Source: Diatrype stigma (Eukaryota; Ascomycota; Sordariomycetes; Xylariales; Diatrypaceae). Taken from it: a stretch of 64,000 nt of DNA. Positions 1 through 10,642 of this stretch are shown here, piece after piece. Numbering within the stretch: the first letter of the stretch is position 1; each line of letters starts with the position of its first letter. The position numbers were made by a program, and so were the translations under genes. The notes under the pieces are model-generated. The model ran no database searches. It was given only the letters and a program-made list of their open reading frames with translations, and was not told the DNA's origin. The stretch covers positions 1-64,000 of the forward strand of contig JAKJXP020000043.1 of the NCBI GenBank assembly GCA_022225965.2, given 5' to 3'.

Positions 1-264
1 TCACTGAAGCATAGCGCTTATATTGCGCTAACTGATTTGAGGGCTAAGTATGGCTTAATGACTACGTACTGTGGCTATATGGGCTTGTTATCAACAATTG
101 TGGCCGCGACCTTCGTAATGAATGTCAGTCTTTCGATTGGTAGGTACTTTACCTACGTGCCTCCAGGGCTCTCTCAAGCTGATCTGTGCTGGAGCTTGAT
201 TGCCGGTGGTTCCTACCCCAATTGGTCAAGGTTTGCCAATTTGCATCGGTTAAGTAAGTGTAGG
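1..264. other. Left flank, no gene recognised
   Basis: This stretch has ordinary base composition and lacks the C-to-T/G-to-A depletion seen immediately to the right. An 83-residue open frame (37-288) runs across the LTR border and resembles no family I know. The last four bases, TAGG (261-264), recur directly after the right LTR (5808-5811) and look like a target-site duplication. It is therefore probably host DNA into which the retroelement inserted. Confidence 0.5.
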
Positions 265-451
265 TGTGGATCCGGGCATTCCCCATAATGCCAAGGATCG
301 GAAAATCGGAGTATAGAATTCTAGCAGCTTAGAGCGCACAACTGTATTTAGCTTTAATTTAATAATTAATCCGGACCTTTAATATAATCCTAAGTAAATT
401 GCTAATAGCAATAATTCCTTAAGGATTCGAAAAACCGGACGTAAAAGCATA
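265..451 (+). repeat. 5' LTR (187 bp)
   Basis: Aligns base for base, without gaps, to 5621-5807 at a constant offset of 5356. It starts TGTGGATCC and ends AAGCATA where the other copy ends AAGCACA. The first 70 or so bases keep G and C where the 3' LTR has A and T, while the last third is mutated. RIP-type change therefore begins inside this LTR. Confidence 0.88.
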
Positions 452-1876
452 AATAGTTATTTTTATAAATTAACGCTAATAACGTAAAATTTACTTTATT
501 TTCTTACGAATTTTTTCCGATAATTAACGATAACAAAAAGCAACGCCAATACGGAAAAACAGCCCAAAGGCGTTCCGGCTTAAAGCGATACCTTTACCGA
601 ATCCCTTATGGATACGAAATCCGTTTAAAAAAACGGCATATTATACGAACTTCTCGATAAAAAATTCGAAAATATCGAATAAAAAAATACCTTAATAAAA
701 AACAACCTAAATTACTTAATAAATAAAATTACGAAAATAACCGCGTATTTCGATATTAAGCCTAAAAACAAAAAAATCGAAACGCCGAATTAATAACTTC
801 GCCAAAAAAGCGAATGGATTTAATAATAACAATAACAATTCATATCTAATACCGAAAAAGCGATTATTGCCAATAATGCGAAATCGTTAATTAATTTCCG
901 CAAACCGTTCGAATTCGATTAAAATTAATATATGCCGTATATTTGGCGTTTATTTTATTACGATAAATCGCAAATAAAGGAAAAGATTAATATGGCATAT
1001 ATATCGTTCGTTATAAATTACATTTAAAATTCGCAAAAAAAACGAATAAAAAGAATATGGCCCCCGATTATATTTCCGAATAATACCGCGGAAATGGGCC
1101 ATATCGAAGCGAAAAATAAAGTAACGATACCTTTAAATTTCCGCTTAATTTAGGCCGACGGTTAAATTTTGAAAAAGCTAAAGGAAATTCAAAAACGCTT
1201 TTTAATAGCATTAATTCTATACGATTTTTAAACATACCGAATTACGAACGAATTTATCGGCAATTTTTAACAAGTAAAAATATATATTCGTAATAATAAG
1301 CCTAATTAAATAACGTTCGTAAAATATATTTTTCAAGTTTTAAACGATTATAATGCTTTTTCGAAAGCGTTAATTTATTTCGTAACGTTATTTCCGTATT
1401 AAGATAAAAATATATTAAACTTTACGAAACGCATTTGCGAAGCTTTTTATAAAATATTAAAAAATATTCGTAATAATTATTATGCAAAAAAAATTCTTAT
1501 CGATACGTTACGTAATAACTTGCTTAATATATGGCTAATCCTTAACGATCGATTCGAAAATTTTAATAACGTATAAAGAATCGAAATAATTATTTAATAG
1601 GCCGAATTAATTATTCGTTAAGCGATTAAAAGAAAAATTTATGGTATTTTCTTAATTACCGTTTAACTTTAAGAAAAAATAACGCCATTTTATAACTTAA
1701 CCGTTATAAGAGCCATATAAACCAAATCCGATATAACCTAATTAAAGCTTCCGGATATAATAATTACCGTATTTTAAGCCGCGAGATTCGGAGAAATTGC
1801 CGATTTTCGTAACGAAAGCCGTAACGTTTACGCCGCAACCGAATAAGGCTTCGCCGTAAAAGCCGAAAATAACAAA

Positions 1877-1918
1877 TGCTTTAATTATAACAAATAAGGC
1901 TATTAAATTAAGAATTAT
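1877..1918 (+). pseudogene. Degraded gag zinc knuckle (CCHC)
   Basis: In frame, the spacing is Cys-x2-Tyr-x4-Tyr-x4-Tyr. This matches the retroviral-type CX2CX4HX4C knuckle with the second Cys, the His and the last Cys all changed to Tyr. Each change is one transition (TGY to TAY, CAY to TAY). Two in-frame TAA codons occupy likely former Gln/Lys-type positions. This marks the end of gag. Confidence 0.7.
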
Positions 1919-3074
1919 AAAATAAAGGCGAAATTCCCGAAAAACATATAATACGCAAATACGAATAAAAAAGTTACCTTTAAGGAAATCCTATATTAAG
2001 ACGTTATTAATAATAAATTCCGGTTAGCTTTTAATAAGTTTAAAAAAAACAAACGGCCCTGCATATATTTCGCCGGCGCTAAGAATAATAGCAAAAACGA
2101 TTTCGAAAAAAATTCCGCCGAATAGTTACAAAATAACGAGAAATTCGATTATAATCTTAATAAATTCCTTAAATAATTCGAAAATAACGAATAAAAGCGT
2201 TACGTTTATTTAATGGAAATAAACGCCGGCAGCAAATTATTCCTTAATAGGAATAAACCTTTATAAAAAAAGTACGATAAAAATTATAATTTTTTTTTTA
2301 CGGAAATAATCGACGGAAATAAATTTATAATTTTTCTAAATTACGGGTATACCTTTTATTATATCTTCAAATCGATAGCAGCTACGTTAAGAACGTATAA
2401 TTCCTCGAAACCGTTAATAATGCAAAAAATTAAGAATATAGAACCGAAAATTTCGCGTAACGTAATAATTACCGCCCGGTTTTTAATGCCCGGTAGCAAT
2501 ATTATCCCGTTTCGAGTATTAATAGGAATTATTCCCGACGGCATTTTTCCTAATAATTTAACCTTTAGGAAAAGTTTATTCCATAAACTGGATATATATT
2601 ATAAAGAAAAAAAAAAAACGAAATAATTACTTTAATTAAAATTACCGAAAGGCTCGTAATTTATTTAATCGTTTTATTACGCATTTTTTACGCTTCCGAA
2701 ACGGCTTACGTAATAACCGAGCCCAATTTAATAATTTAATACAAATTTATCTTAACGAATAATAAGGCTATTAACAAATACTTTTTATAATACGTTTACG
2801 ATTTTCCAAAACTATTCGGGCTTGTTTTAAAAAAGGTTACTGCAAATGTATGCATTCGTTATTATATTAATACTAAAAACTATAAATCCATTAAATTCCC
2901 TTTACGTCGATATAGCCTTATTTAATTTCGGGCATTCCGTAAATTTGTTAAAAAGCATTTAAAAGTAATTATACGTATCGGTACGAATTTATAAGGCTTA
3001 TTTGCGTTATTTATATCCAAAAAAATACCGAGCCAAATAACGAAGCTTAATAAATTCGATAAAAACGTAATATA

Positions 3075-3560
3075 ACGATTTTATTATAATTATTGGGAAT
3101 TTAATAAGATTTAGCGAAAAAACGTTTATTCGTTTTTTAACGCGATAAATAAAATCCAACAAATGGCCGGGCATTATTGGTATTATTTTATCGACCTTAA
3201 AAATGGCTTCTGGTAAATTAAGATTTACGAACCAAATATCGAAAAAACCGCTTTCGTAATTTTATTTGGCATTTACGAATGGTTAATAATGCTTTTCGAA
3301 CTTTATAACGTTCCGGTAACCTTTTAAGCATTAATGGAAAAAATTTTCGAATTATTTTGCGAATTTATTTCGAATATGTTAAATAATATGGCCATATAAA
3401 CTAATATATCCGAATAGCTTTACGAATGCATATTCGCTTTATTTAAAAGGCTTTTTAATTACGGGATAATTATGAATCCAACGAAGTCCTTAATGTTCGT
3501 TAAAAAAGGGATTTTCTTAAGCTTCGTAATTTCCAAAGAAAAAATCGAAATCGATTTAAT
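3075..3560 (+). pseudogene. Degraded reverse transcriptase (Ty3/gypsy type)
   Basis: The plus-strand frame retains the family pattern: a YYFIDLKNGFW segment followed by a stop where Gln is expected, then IKI and IEKTAF, then F-x-L-x-N-V-P-V-TF with a stop where Gln is expected, then ALMEKIF. The catalytic (Y/F)xDD motif reads MLNNM, with both Asp codons changed to Asn (GAY to AAY). The identification rests on this ordered motif series. The domain is inactive. Confidence 0.82.
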
Positions 3561-4349
3561 TAAAGTCGCGGCTATTCGGAATAAGCCCAAGCCGATAATA
3601 ACAACCGAAATTTAAGCGTTTATAAATGCCGCCGATTATTTATGGCATTTAATTAATAGGTATTCGAAAATCGCTAAGTTATTTATAATTCTTATAGGCG
3701 GCCCGAAAAACGAACGTATCGAATTATTTCCCGAAGTTATAATAAATTAAAAGGCAATTTGCGAAATAATTATAATAACGTCCGTAATTCGGAAGTTCGA
3801 TTAATGCTGTCCGATTATTTTCGAGGTAAACGCTTTGTAATAATTCGTCGGCGCAGCGTTATTATAATCCTATATAAAAGCAATAAACGCCTTCGTTTTA
3901 TATTTAATTATTTATTTTTCGAAAAAGTTTATAAAAATCCAATTACGATATTTCGTCCAAAAAAAAAAGCTTTTCGGTATTATATTAATACTTTAGCATT
4001 AATAATATTAAATTAAAGGCGGCGATATAATAGTAATTACTAATTACGAATCGCTAAAAATAATTAATATAAAGGCCGAATAATCGGTCCGTATATTACG
4101 TTTTTTCGATGCCATCGAGTATTTTGAAATTCGTATCGTATACCGTTCGGGTCGAGCAAACGTTTTTACCAATTACCTTTCGAAGCCTTAAAAAGCCGTA
4201 ATAATAATAGCCGAAAAAACCGAATTAATTCGTTACGTTAATTAATTAAACCGACTAAACCTTTAAGCCATTTTCGAAATTCTTTTATATAATATCCCTT
4301 TATTTTTAACCATATAACGAGAATAAATTAATAAATACTTTATTATATA

Positions 4350-5120
4350 TCGAAATAAGTTATATAAAATGATTAAATACGAAAAAATGCCCGGTAACCT
4401 TTCGTACGTAAAGAATACCGCTACGAAAACGCAAACTTTATAAGAAGTTTTCGAATACGATAAATTCTTAATATAATTAAGACGGATTTATTATAACCAA
4501 AGCTATTCGATCGTTAAAATAACGCTTCGCGATATATAAAAGCAATTCTGACATCCGGAAATCGTTTTTATTACGTAATAAGTAATCGTTAAATGCCCGG
4601 CCTACTAATTAATAAAAAAACCGAATTCTTTATTATTAAACTTATAATCCGTATAATTCCCGGCATTCCTAATTAAATAAATAATCGATTATACGTTAAT
4701 AAATTTATTTACGATTTTTATAATTATTAAATACGTTACGGAATAAATAAAAACTAACGTTATTCCTTTCGTTTAATTCGGAAATACAATCCTTATATTC
4801 TTCCGTATCGAACGTATTTACGGTATTCCTAAAAAATAAATTAATAATAACGCCAACGCCTTTAAAAATAAAGCCGCAAATGCTTAAAATAAAAAATAAG
4901 GCTTTATTGTAAAAGCTATTATACCAAAACGTTTAAAAGGCAACGGAAAAATAAAAAAAGTTAATAAGAACCTAAAAAAAATTATGTTATACGAATATTA
5001 AACAAATCCTATAATCCGTTTATTACCCGAATTACTATAACAAACGGTAATTATTTATAACCGCATTTTTAAACTAAACGGCTATAATCCATATTTCCTA
5101 TTATTCGGCATAATTTTTTC
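4350..5120 (+). pseudogene. Degraded integrase
   Basis: Toward the 3' end of the element, one plus-strand frame keeps a segment near 4921-4980 resembling the conserved integrase stretch PxxxGKxExVNKxL (seen as LKGNGKIKKVNKNLKK). It is followed about 35 codons later by NGYNPYFLLFG, equivalent to the tG-x-sPf-ll-G motif (about 5076-5110). Many TAA stops interrupt it. The limits are approximate because RIP has removed the N-terminal HHCC and DDE landmarks. Confidence 0.6.
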
Positions 5121-5604
5121 TTAAAAATAAATCCCATCGGAATTTTATAAATATTCTCGCAAACCGACGGAAAAAAAAAGTTTCAAAATAACAAATTATT
5201 AACAGCAAATTACGAAATACCGTTCGTAAAGGCCCGTTTTAATAATATAAAGGCGTTTCGTAATAAAATACGAACGTATTTTTAAAAAAAAAAGGAACTT
5301 ATTAAAACGTATGTTTCGAATAATTAAATCTTTTGCATTCGCTAATGCTAAGGAAAATACAAATTTTATTACGACGAACCTTAAAACGTAATTAATTATT
5401 ACTCCGATAATACGTATTATTTACGAAATTTCGGAAAAATCCAATTATAAAACAAATATAACGGAACGAATTTATTTCCGGCCTTTATAAAAAACGGGCA
5501 TTTCGTATATAACATATAATATACGAATAGGCAACTTTTAAAATAAGATCGTCGGCGCTTAATAAAAAGGGAAATTAATAATAATAATTAAAAACGATTA
5601 TAAT

Positions 5605-5616
5605 AAAGAAAAGGAA
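5605..5616 (+). other. Putative polypurine tract
   Basis: A 12-base all-purine run (AAAGAAAAGGAA) ends four bases before the 3' LTR. That is where an LTR retroelement carries its plus-strand priming tract. The AT-rich context makes purine runs common, so the assignment rests on position. Confidence 0.45.
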
Positions 5617-5620
5617 TAAT

Positions 5621-5807
5621 TATAAATCCGGGCATTTCTTATAATACCAAGGATCGGAAAATCGGAATATAAAATTTTAGCAATTTAAAGCGCATAACTA
5701 TATTTAGCTTTAATTCAATAACTAATCCGGACCTTTAGTATAATCCTAAGTAAATTGCTAATAGCAATAATTCCCTAGGGGTTCGAAGGACCGGGCGCAG
5801 AAGCACA
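5621..5807 (+). repeat. 3' LTR (187 bp)
   Basis: Gapless partner of 265-451. The first 150 or so bases are RIP-mutated (for example TATAAATCC against TGTGGATCC). The last 35 or so (from CCCTAGGGG) retain G and C where the 5' LTR has A and T. The mutated zone therefore ends inside this LTR, mirroring the other side. Confidence 0.88.
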
Positions 5808-6541
5808 TAGGTATGTAGGTAATTATGTACTATGTATATACATATCTAAACTTCCATTAACTAAACGGTCGGAGGTAGGCACCATCGTGCGTCTTGTCTT
5901 CCACTGGCTTCTCTAACCGCATGCCACCTCTTTTCCATCTTCCACTCTGGCACTGTCTTCAACTCACTCCTCGTACGACTGCTGCTACATTTCCTACTCC
6001 AAACATTTTCTCATCAGCACCTTCTTGGTAGTCGATCCATCCCATTGGCGCTACCTACCCTCTGCTACTGTGTAGAAGGCTTATGCAAAGCTGTAACTAC
6101 CAGCTCCTAGTACAGTTGATCAACCTATACAGGCTGACAGGTATTGTACATACCTATACATACCTAAGCTGCTAAGCTGCCACTGGTGCCTATCCACCCA
6201 CTTCGTACATACATACATGTACAATACATACAACAGCAGTGGTGCAGCGGTTGGCTCAACCGTACGAACCGCCTAAACTTTAAGTGGTCGCAACGAACCG
6301 TAACGCGAAAGAACGCAGTACCTTAGCTGGAAGCTCCGAAGCGCGTCTGACGAAACTTCACCTTCCCATCCCATCCCTTCCATCACCACCATCGTCACCT
6401 CCACCCTTCTCTGGCTTCGGAATGCCTACAATCTTCGACAGTCAATAGCGGACGGCCTGTCTGGTCATATCTCATCATCGATCGATCGCAGTCATCCACC
6501 AATCGCCAGGTTGCTCTCCGAAGAGGGCATAAGTCATCACC
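5808..6541. other. Intergenic: upstream region and leader of the JmjC gene
   Basis: Base composition returns to normal at once after the LTR. The stretch holds ACATAC/TACCTA-type short repeats (about 5820-5850 and 6130-6235). A pyrimidine-rich leader with CCATC/CACC repeats (about 6360-6420) lies before the start codon. No TATA box or ORF of note was seen. Confidence 0.5.
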
Positions 6542-9500
6542 ATGTCTAAAGCTTTGCACCCCCAAGCAAAGTTCGATCCCATCCCGCCCGATCTCGATCT
6601 TCATTCTCTCGTCGATAGAACCCCCAACTTCGACTGGGTTGTGCGCATTTCCCTATCCCAGATCCGGCGACTCGGCCCTTCCGGATTCGAGAAGCTCGTG
6701 CAGCTCCATGTTATTGAGGGTGGTCGCCCCCTAGTGATCGAAGGGTGGAATAAGGTTCTACCGTCCGACTTGTTCAGTGCAAAATGGTTGGAGAGGACCC
6801 ACGACAAGAAGCAGGAGAACGTGCGCGATATCTCCGCGCAGTCCGATATTCCTATGACCACTGGCCATTATCTACGATCTATGCGGCAGCTCACCAACCA
6901 GTGGAGTCCCACCAACTTCCGCGATGAGCGAAGGCAACGCCTTTACCTGAAAGATATAGACTGTCCTCCTGAGTGGTTGAATCACCTCAAGAAGGTCATC
7001 CCCCCTAATGTCTTTTATATGAACGACAATGTAAGCGCGAATCCCAACGCAGACAACCGGGGCGATGACATATTCGGTGCCCCCGAGAGCACACCCGCCG
7101 TAGCAGGCGACCTAATGAGCAGTCTACCCGAAGAAATGCGAGCACAAAACCTCATGTGCTACATCGGCCATGAGGGGACTTACACGCCTGCGCATCGAGA
7201 AATGTGTGCCAGCTTGGGGCAAAATATCATGGTGGACGCATCCGAAGATGGAAACGGGGAGAAGGCTGGCTCTTCCATCTGGTTTATGACCGAGACGAAA
7301 GATCGCGAAGTAGTCCGTGAGTATTTTCTCTCCATGCTGGGACACGATATCGAAATCGAGAAGCATTTCGCCCAGATCAACGCCTGGAAGAAGGCCAATT
7401 TTCCGGTCTATATTGTAGAGCAGAAGGTTGGGGACTTCATCCTGGTACCCCCGCTTGCACCCCATCAGGTTTGGAACCGAGGCACGAGGACTATGAAGGT
7501 CGCGTGGAACCGAACGACCGTAGAGACCCTTGATCTAGCGCTCCATGAGGCACTGCCAAAAGCAAGGCTCGTGTGTCGCGATGAGCAGTACAAGAACAAG
7601 GCTATCATATACCACACTCTCGAGAAGTACTACAAAGACCTACAGGGGTCCGAAGAGTCAGCCGAAGTCGGATGGCTAGGCTTAGGTCAAGACCTGATGC
7701 AGAATTCAACCAGGATGAAACAAATGGCCAACGACTTCAGAAGACTATTCGGGCTTTATACTGAAATCCTAGTGGATGAAATGTTCGCCTACAAACAAAC
7801 CGACGTGGAATACATACCCTTCGATTCCAATATCACCTGTTCATACTGCCGGTCTAACATATTCAACCGTTTCTTGACTTGCAAGTGCTGCGTACGTCAG
7901 CTGGTAAACGGCGATGAAGACACTTACGATATCTGCATGGAGTGTTACGTCATGGGCCGCTCTTGTGTCTGCATCTCCGGCCTTCAGTGGTGTGAACAAT
8001 GGCCATGGGCTGATCTTGTTGAGAAGCATGAGACATGGCGTTCTATGGTGATCAAGCAGGACGGCTTTGTTGACATCGGATACTCGCCCCAACCCCTAGA
8101 ACTTGTGCGGAAGAGGACGGGCAAGAAGGCAGTAGCACAGATCTGCCAGGAACAGCTTCGGCGGCGACCTTGGAATGATATCACCAAACCTCCAGAAGCA
8201 CCCCCCGAGGAATCAGAGCCCGACGTTGACGAGGACGGGCGTATCAAGAAAAAGAAGAAGCCGGTTAGAAAAGTCAAGAAGGGCGACGTCCACCGTTGTC
8301 ACGTATGCTGTCACAAGGACTATACGTACAAGTTAAATTTCTGCAGCACCTGTCAGGAGGCCTACTGCTATGGCGTCCTCTGGAGGGCTTTCGATACGCT
8401 ACCTCAGGCGGCCATGGAAGCCGAGAACTGGCAATGTCCTAAATGTCTCGGATTCTGCAACTGTGGCACGTGTAGGCGAAGTGGCAGTACCAATCCCTAC
8501 GTGCCTAAGAACACGCTTCTCGGTCACGACACTCGACCCATCGCAGATGATCGCAGCGTTGAGTCTATTGTTGATTTCCGTGGACATAACCTCAGTTGGT
8601 TGAAGGCTGCCGGTGAAGAAAACAGGAGCAAAGATTCAAGGCGCATGCAGCGGCTCAGACAACAAGCTGACGCCGAAAAGGCAAAGGATCCGCTCGCAAA
8701 CATCGATGCTGTGGATGATGCGCCCCATGAGATGGATTCCGCCCTCCAGGAATCGATTATGAATGGATATGGAGATCAGAGTCACGTCCTGGGTCAAAAC
8801 TCTTATGCTAACGGTTCTGGTGAGCCTACCGCGGCATCGGGCAGCCGTGTTGCGACAGCCGATATGACCGGCAATGGCACTCAAGACTTCTCTCAAGATG
8901 GCGAGGGAGATTCAGCGTATCCGGATCCATCTGTGATGACTGGCGGACGAATGATGGGCATGGGTTTCTACGAGCAAGATGAAAGCGCCGACAAGATTTT
9001 GTTTGACGCTTTCAAAATGCCGTCGGAAGATGCTCTCAACAATGAGCCCGAGATGTCCGAATTTGTTAAGAAGACCCTCCGTCTCGCCAAGAGAAAAGCG
9101 CGGCTCGAGAACGATGATGACCCCGACTTTAGGGGTCCTCGAAGTCACCATCGTAAGAAGCCAAGAACTGGCAATATTGACCAGCTCGTCAATTTGGACC
9201 CAGCCCTACTCGGCTCACTCGGTGCACTTGGCGACGGTTCTACCTCGACGCCTACCAGGGTGTCAGCACCAGCCAGTGCTACAGGACCTCCGGTTGATGG
9301 CGCTGTACAGGAAAACCAGGCGCAGCAAGCTCAAGAAGTCCCACAAGCTGAAGAAGTTCAGCAAGCTCAACAGACGAGGCCAACGAGACCACCCTTGCCG
9401 GTTGATCCACTTAGGCCTATATTGCGGCATGCGAAACCAAAGACATCTTACGTTGAGGCTGAAGAGCCTATCGAGGATCCTGAAGACGCTGTGCCCATTA

Positions 9501-10642
9501 GGATCGTTGGGAACAATGGGAGCGACCCTCAGAATGTTGACGGAGATCCCATCGACCTAGCAGCACACGCCATCCGCGCCCTCACCGGTGGTCTACTTGG
9601 TAAAGAGAATTCCGGTAACGAAACCTCTCATGCTACTCCGGTAAGCTCGGGAAAGCGTCGGGGTCGTCCACCACGGAGTTCACTGGGCGGCGCCAGTACC
9701 AATGTCAGCGTCCCATCTTCAGCTGCCAGGGAACCTAAAAAGCGCGGCCGGCCACCGAGAAGATCTTTGGACAGCTCTCTTCTGGACAGCGTCGAGAGCC
9801 ATGGGGCAGATGTCGATGAAACCACTCCCGCCCAAGCCGACGATTCTGTCGAAGCCCCAGCTTCAACAGGCGCGACTATGGGCACGGGTAAGAGGAGAGG
9901 AAGGCCTCCGGGCCGACGATCGACGCTGCCAACAGCCGATACCGATGACGATCAGGCTGATTCTAATTCTACCCCGGGCAGCCTCCCACCTAGGAGAAGG
10001 GGTCGCCCTCCTGCCGCCGCTACCGCCGCAGCACCACAGGCGGAAGTGCCTCCACCTTCCAATTTGAGATTGTCTATGGCCGAGAGAATGGCTCTCAAGG
10101 GCAAGAAAGTTAAGATTCGTTCGCGCCCACGAGACTCATTAGGTGCCACCAAGACAAGCAGCCCGGTAAATAAGACGACAAGCGCAACACAGTCTGCCGC
10201 TGCCACACCTGCGCCCGCGCCCGCGCCCGCGCCTGCCGCTGCACCCGCACCGCCAAGCCCTAAGGATGTAGACATGCCAGATGTTGAAGCTGAGCTGCCA
10301 GACTCCTTCAATGCAGCTGGAAGCGTGTCGAAACGGGGCCGGTCGGAACTTGACGACGAGGAGTTTGCTCCTACCCCGGATGACGATGATGCCTCGGAGT
10401 CGAATTCAGACTCTACGGCGACGCGGCCACCACCGCCGTCCGTTAAGAAGGGCCCAACGGTAGTCAGGCTAGAATATTCGTCCGAATCTGGGTCTGAATC
10501 CGCGACAGCTGCTTCGGACGATGACAGCGGGAGCGAAAGTGATGGAGGCGGCGCTCAGAGACGCTATGTGGCAGCCAGAGGACGAGGCAGAGGTCGCGGA
10601 AGAGGTGGTCGCTTCAGCGGAGGCTTAAGGGGTCGTGCTTAG
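6542..10642 (+). CDS. JmjC-domain chromatin protein with zf-4CXXC_R1 domain and AT-hooks
   Basis: A single uninterrupted frame of 1366 residues, beginning at an ATG after CACC. A JmjC domain lies at about 200-325 with the expected metal ligands: HRE at 218-220 (H-x-E) and His308 in PHQVW. A first Cys cluster follows (Cys433, 436, 447, 449, 450, 465, 468, 475, 477). A second Cys-rich domain at 586-644 has the spacing of the zf-4CXXC_R1 domain, the CDCA7/R1-type zinc finger. The rest is low complexity: four AT-hook cores (RGRPP at about 1037, 1068, 1117 and 1152), an Ala-Pro repeat and acidic-Ser tracts, ending in an RG-rich tail. JmjC proteins are Fe(II)/2-oxoglutarate oxygenases, often histone-lysine demethylases; the substrate here cannot be read from sequence. 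A nuclear, DNA-binding role is likely. The gene begins 734 bp from a RIP-mutated retroelement. Confidence 0.93.
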   Translation: MSKALHPQAKFDPIPPDLDLHSLVDRTPNFDWVVRISLSQIRRLGPSGFEKLVQLHVIEGGRPLVIEGWNKVLPSDLFSAKWLERTHDKKQENVRDISAQSDIPMTTGHYLRSMRQLTNQWSPTNFRDERRQRLYLKDIDCPPEWLNHLKKVIPPNVFYMNDNVSANPNADNRGDDIFGAPESTPAVAGDLMSSLPEEMRAQNLMCYIGHEGTYTPAHREMCASLGQNIMVDASEDGNGEKAGSSIWFMTETKDREVVREYFLSMLGHDIEIEKHFAQINAWKKANFPVYIVEQKVGDFILVPPLAPHQVWNRGTRTMKVAWNRTTVETLDLALHEALPKARLVCRDEQYKNKAIIYHTLEKYYKDLQGSEESAEVGWLGLGQDLMQNSTRMKQMANDFRRLFGLYTEILVDEMFAYKQTDVEYIPFDSNITCSYCRSNIFNRFLTCKCCVRQLVNGDEDTYDICMECYVMGRSCVCISGLQWCEQWPWADLVEKHETWRSMVIKQDGFVDIGYSPQPLELVRKRTGKKAVAQICQEQLRRRPWNDITKPPEAPPEESEPDVDEDGRIKKKKKPVRKVKKGDVHRCHVCCHKDYTYKLNFCSTCQEAYCYGVLWRAFDTLPQAAMEAENWQCPKCLGFCNCGTCRRSGSTNPYVPKNTLLGHDTRPIADDRSVESIVDFRGHNLSWLKAAGEENRSKDSRRMQRLRQQADAEKAKDPLANIDAVDDAPHEMDSALQESIMNGYGDQSHVLGQNSYANGSGEPTAASGSRVATADMTGNGTQDFSQDGEGDSAYPDPSVMTGGRMMGMGFYEQDESADKILFDAFKMPSEDALNNEPEMSEFVKKTLRLAKRKARLENDDDPDFRGPRSHHRKKPRTGNIDQLVNLDPALLGSLGALGDGSTSTPTRVSAPASATGPPVDGAVQENQAQQAQEVPQAEEVQQAQQTRPTRPPLPVDPLRPILRHAKPKTSYVEAEEPIEDPEDAVPIRIVGNNGSDPQNVDGDPIDLAAHAIRALTGGLLGKENSGNETSHATPVSSGKRRGRPPRSSLGGASTNVSVPSSAAREPKKRGRPPRRSLDSSLLDSVESHGADVDETTPAQADDSVEAPASTGATMGTGKRRGRPPGRRSTLPTADTDDDQADSNSTPGSLPPRRRGRPPAAATAAAPQAEVPPPSNLRLSMAERMALKGKKVKIRSRPRDSLGATKTSSPVNKTTSATQSAAATPAPAPAPAPAAAPAPPSPKDVDMPDVEAELPDSFNAAGSVSKRGRSELDDEEFAPTPDDDDASESNSDSTATRPPPPSVKKGPTVVRLEYSSESGSESATAASDDDSGSESDGGGAQRRYVAARGRGRGRGRGGRFSGGLRGRA
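9649..10015 (+). other. Four AT-hook motifs in the JmjC protein
   Basis: Four copies of the core R-G-R-P-P flanked by basic residues (KRRGRPPR, KKRGRPPR, KRRGRPPG and RRRGRPPA) are spread over about 120 residues with Ser-rich linkers. The AT-hook binds the minor groove of AT-rich DNA. Four tandem copies suggest multivalent binding to AT-rich tracts such as RIP-mutated repeats. That target is an inference. Confidence 0.85.
10201..10256 (+). repeat. Ala-Pro coding repeat (GCGCCC-like)
   Basis: A short in-frame repeat in the JmjC gene encodes alternating Ala and Pro (six or more PA units) between the AT-hooks and the acidic tail. It probably acts as an extended linker, and the repeat is a likely site of length variation between strains. 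Confidence 0.7.

Larger units (their letters stand above)
265..5807 (+). mobile_element. RIP-mutated Ty3/gypsy LTR retrotransposon, complete
   Basis: The element has two co-linear 187-bp LTRs (TG...CA type ends, no indels between them) around about 5.2 kb of AT-rich sequence. It is bordered by TAGG on both sides (261-264 and 5808-5811). On the plus strand the degraded frame shows, in order, a gag zinc knuckle (about 1877-1918), reverse transcriptase (about 3075-3560) and integrase (to about 5110). That RT-before-integrase order is the Ty3/gypsy order. Most stops are TAA where Gln is expected, and Cys/His/Asp codons appear as Tyr/Asn, which is the C-to-T/G-to-A signature of RIP on both strands. 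It cannot encode working protein. Confidence 0.9.
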
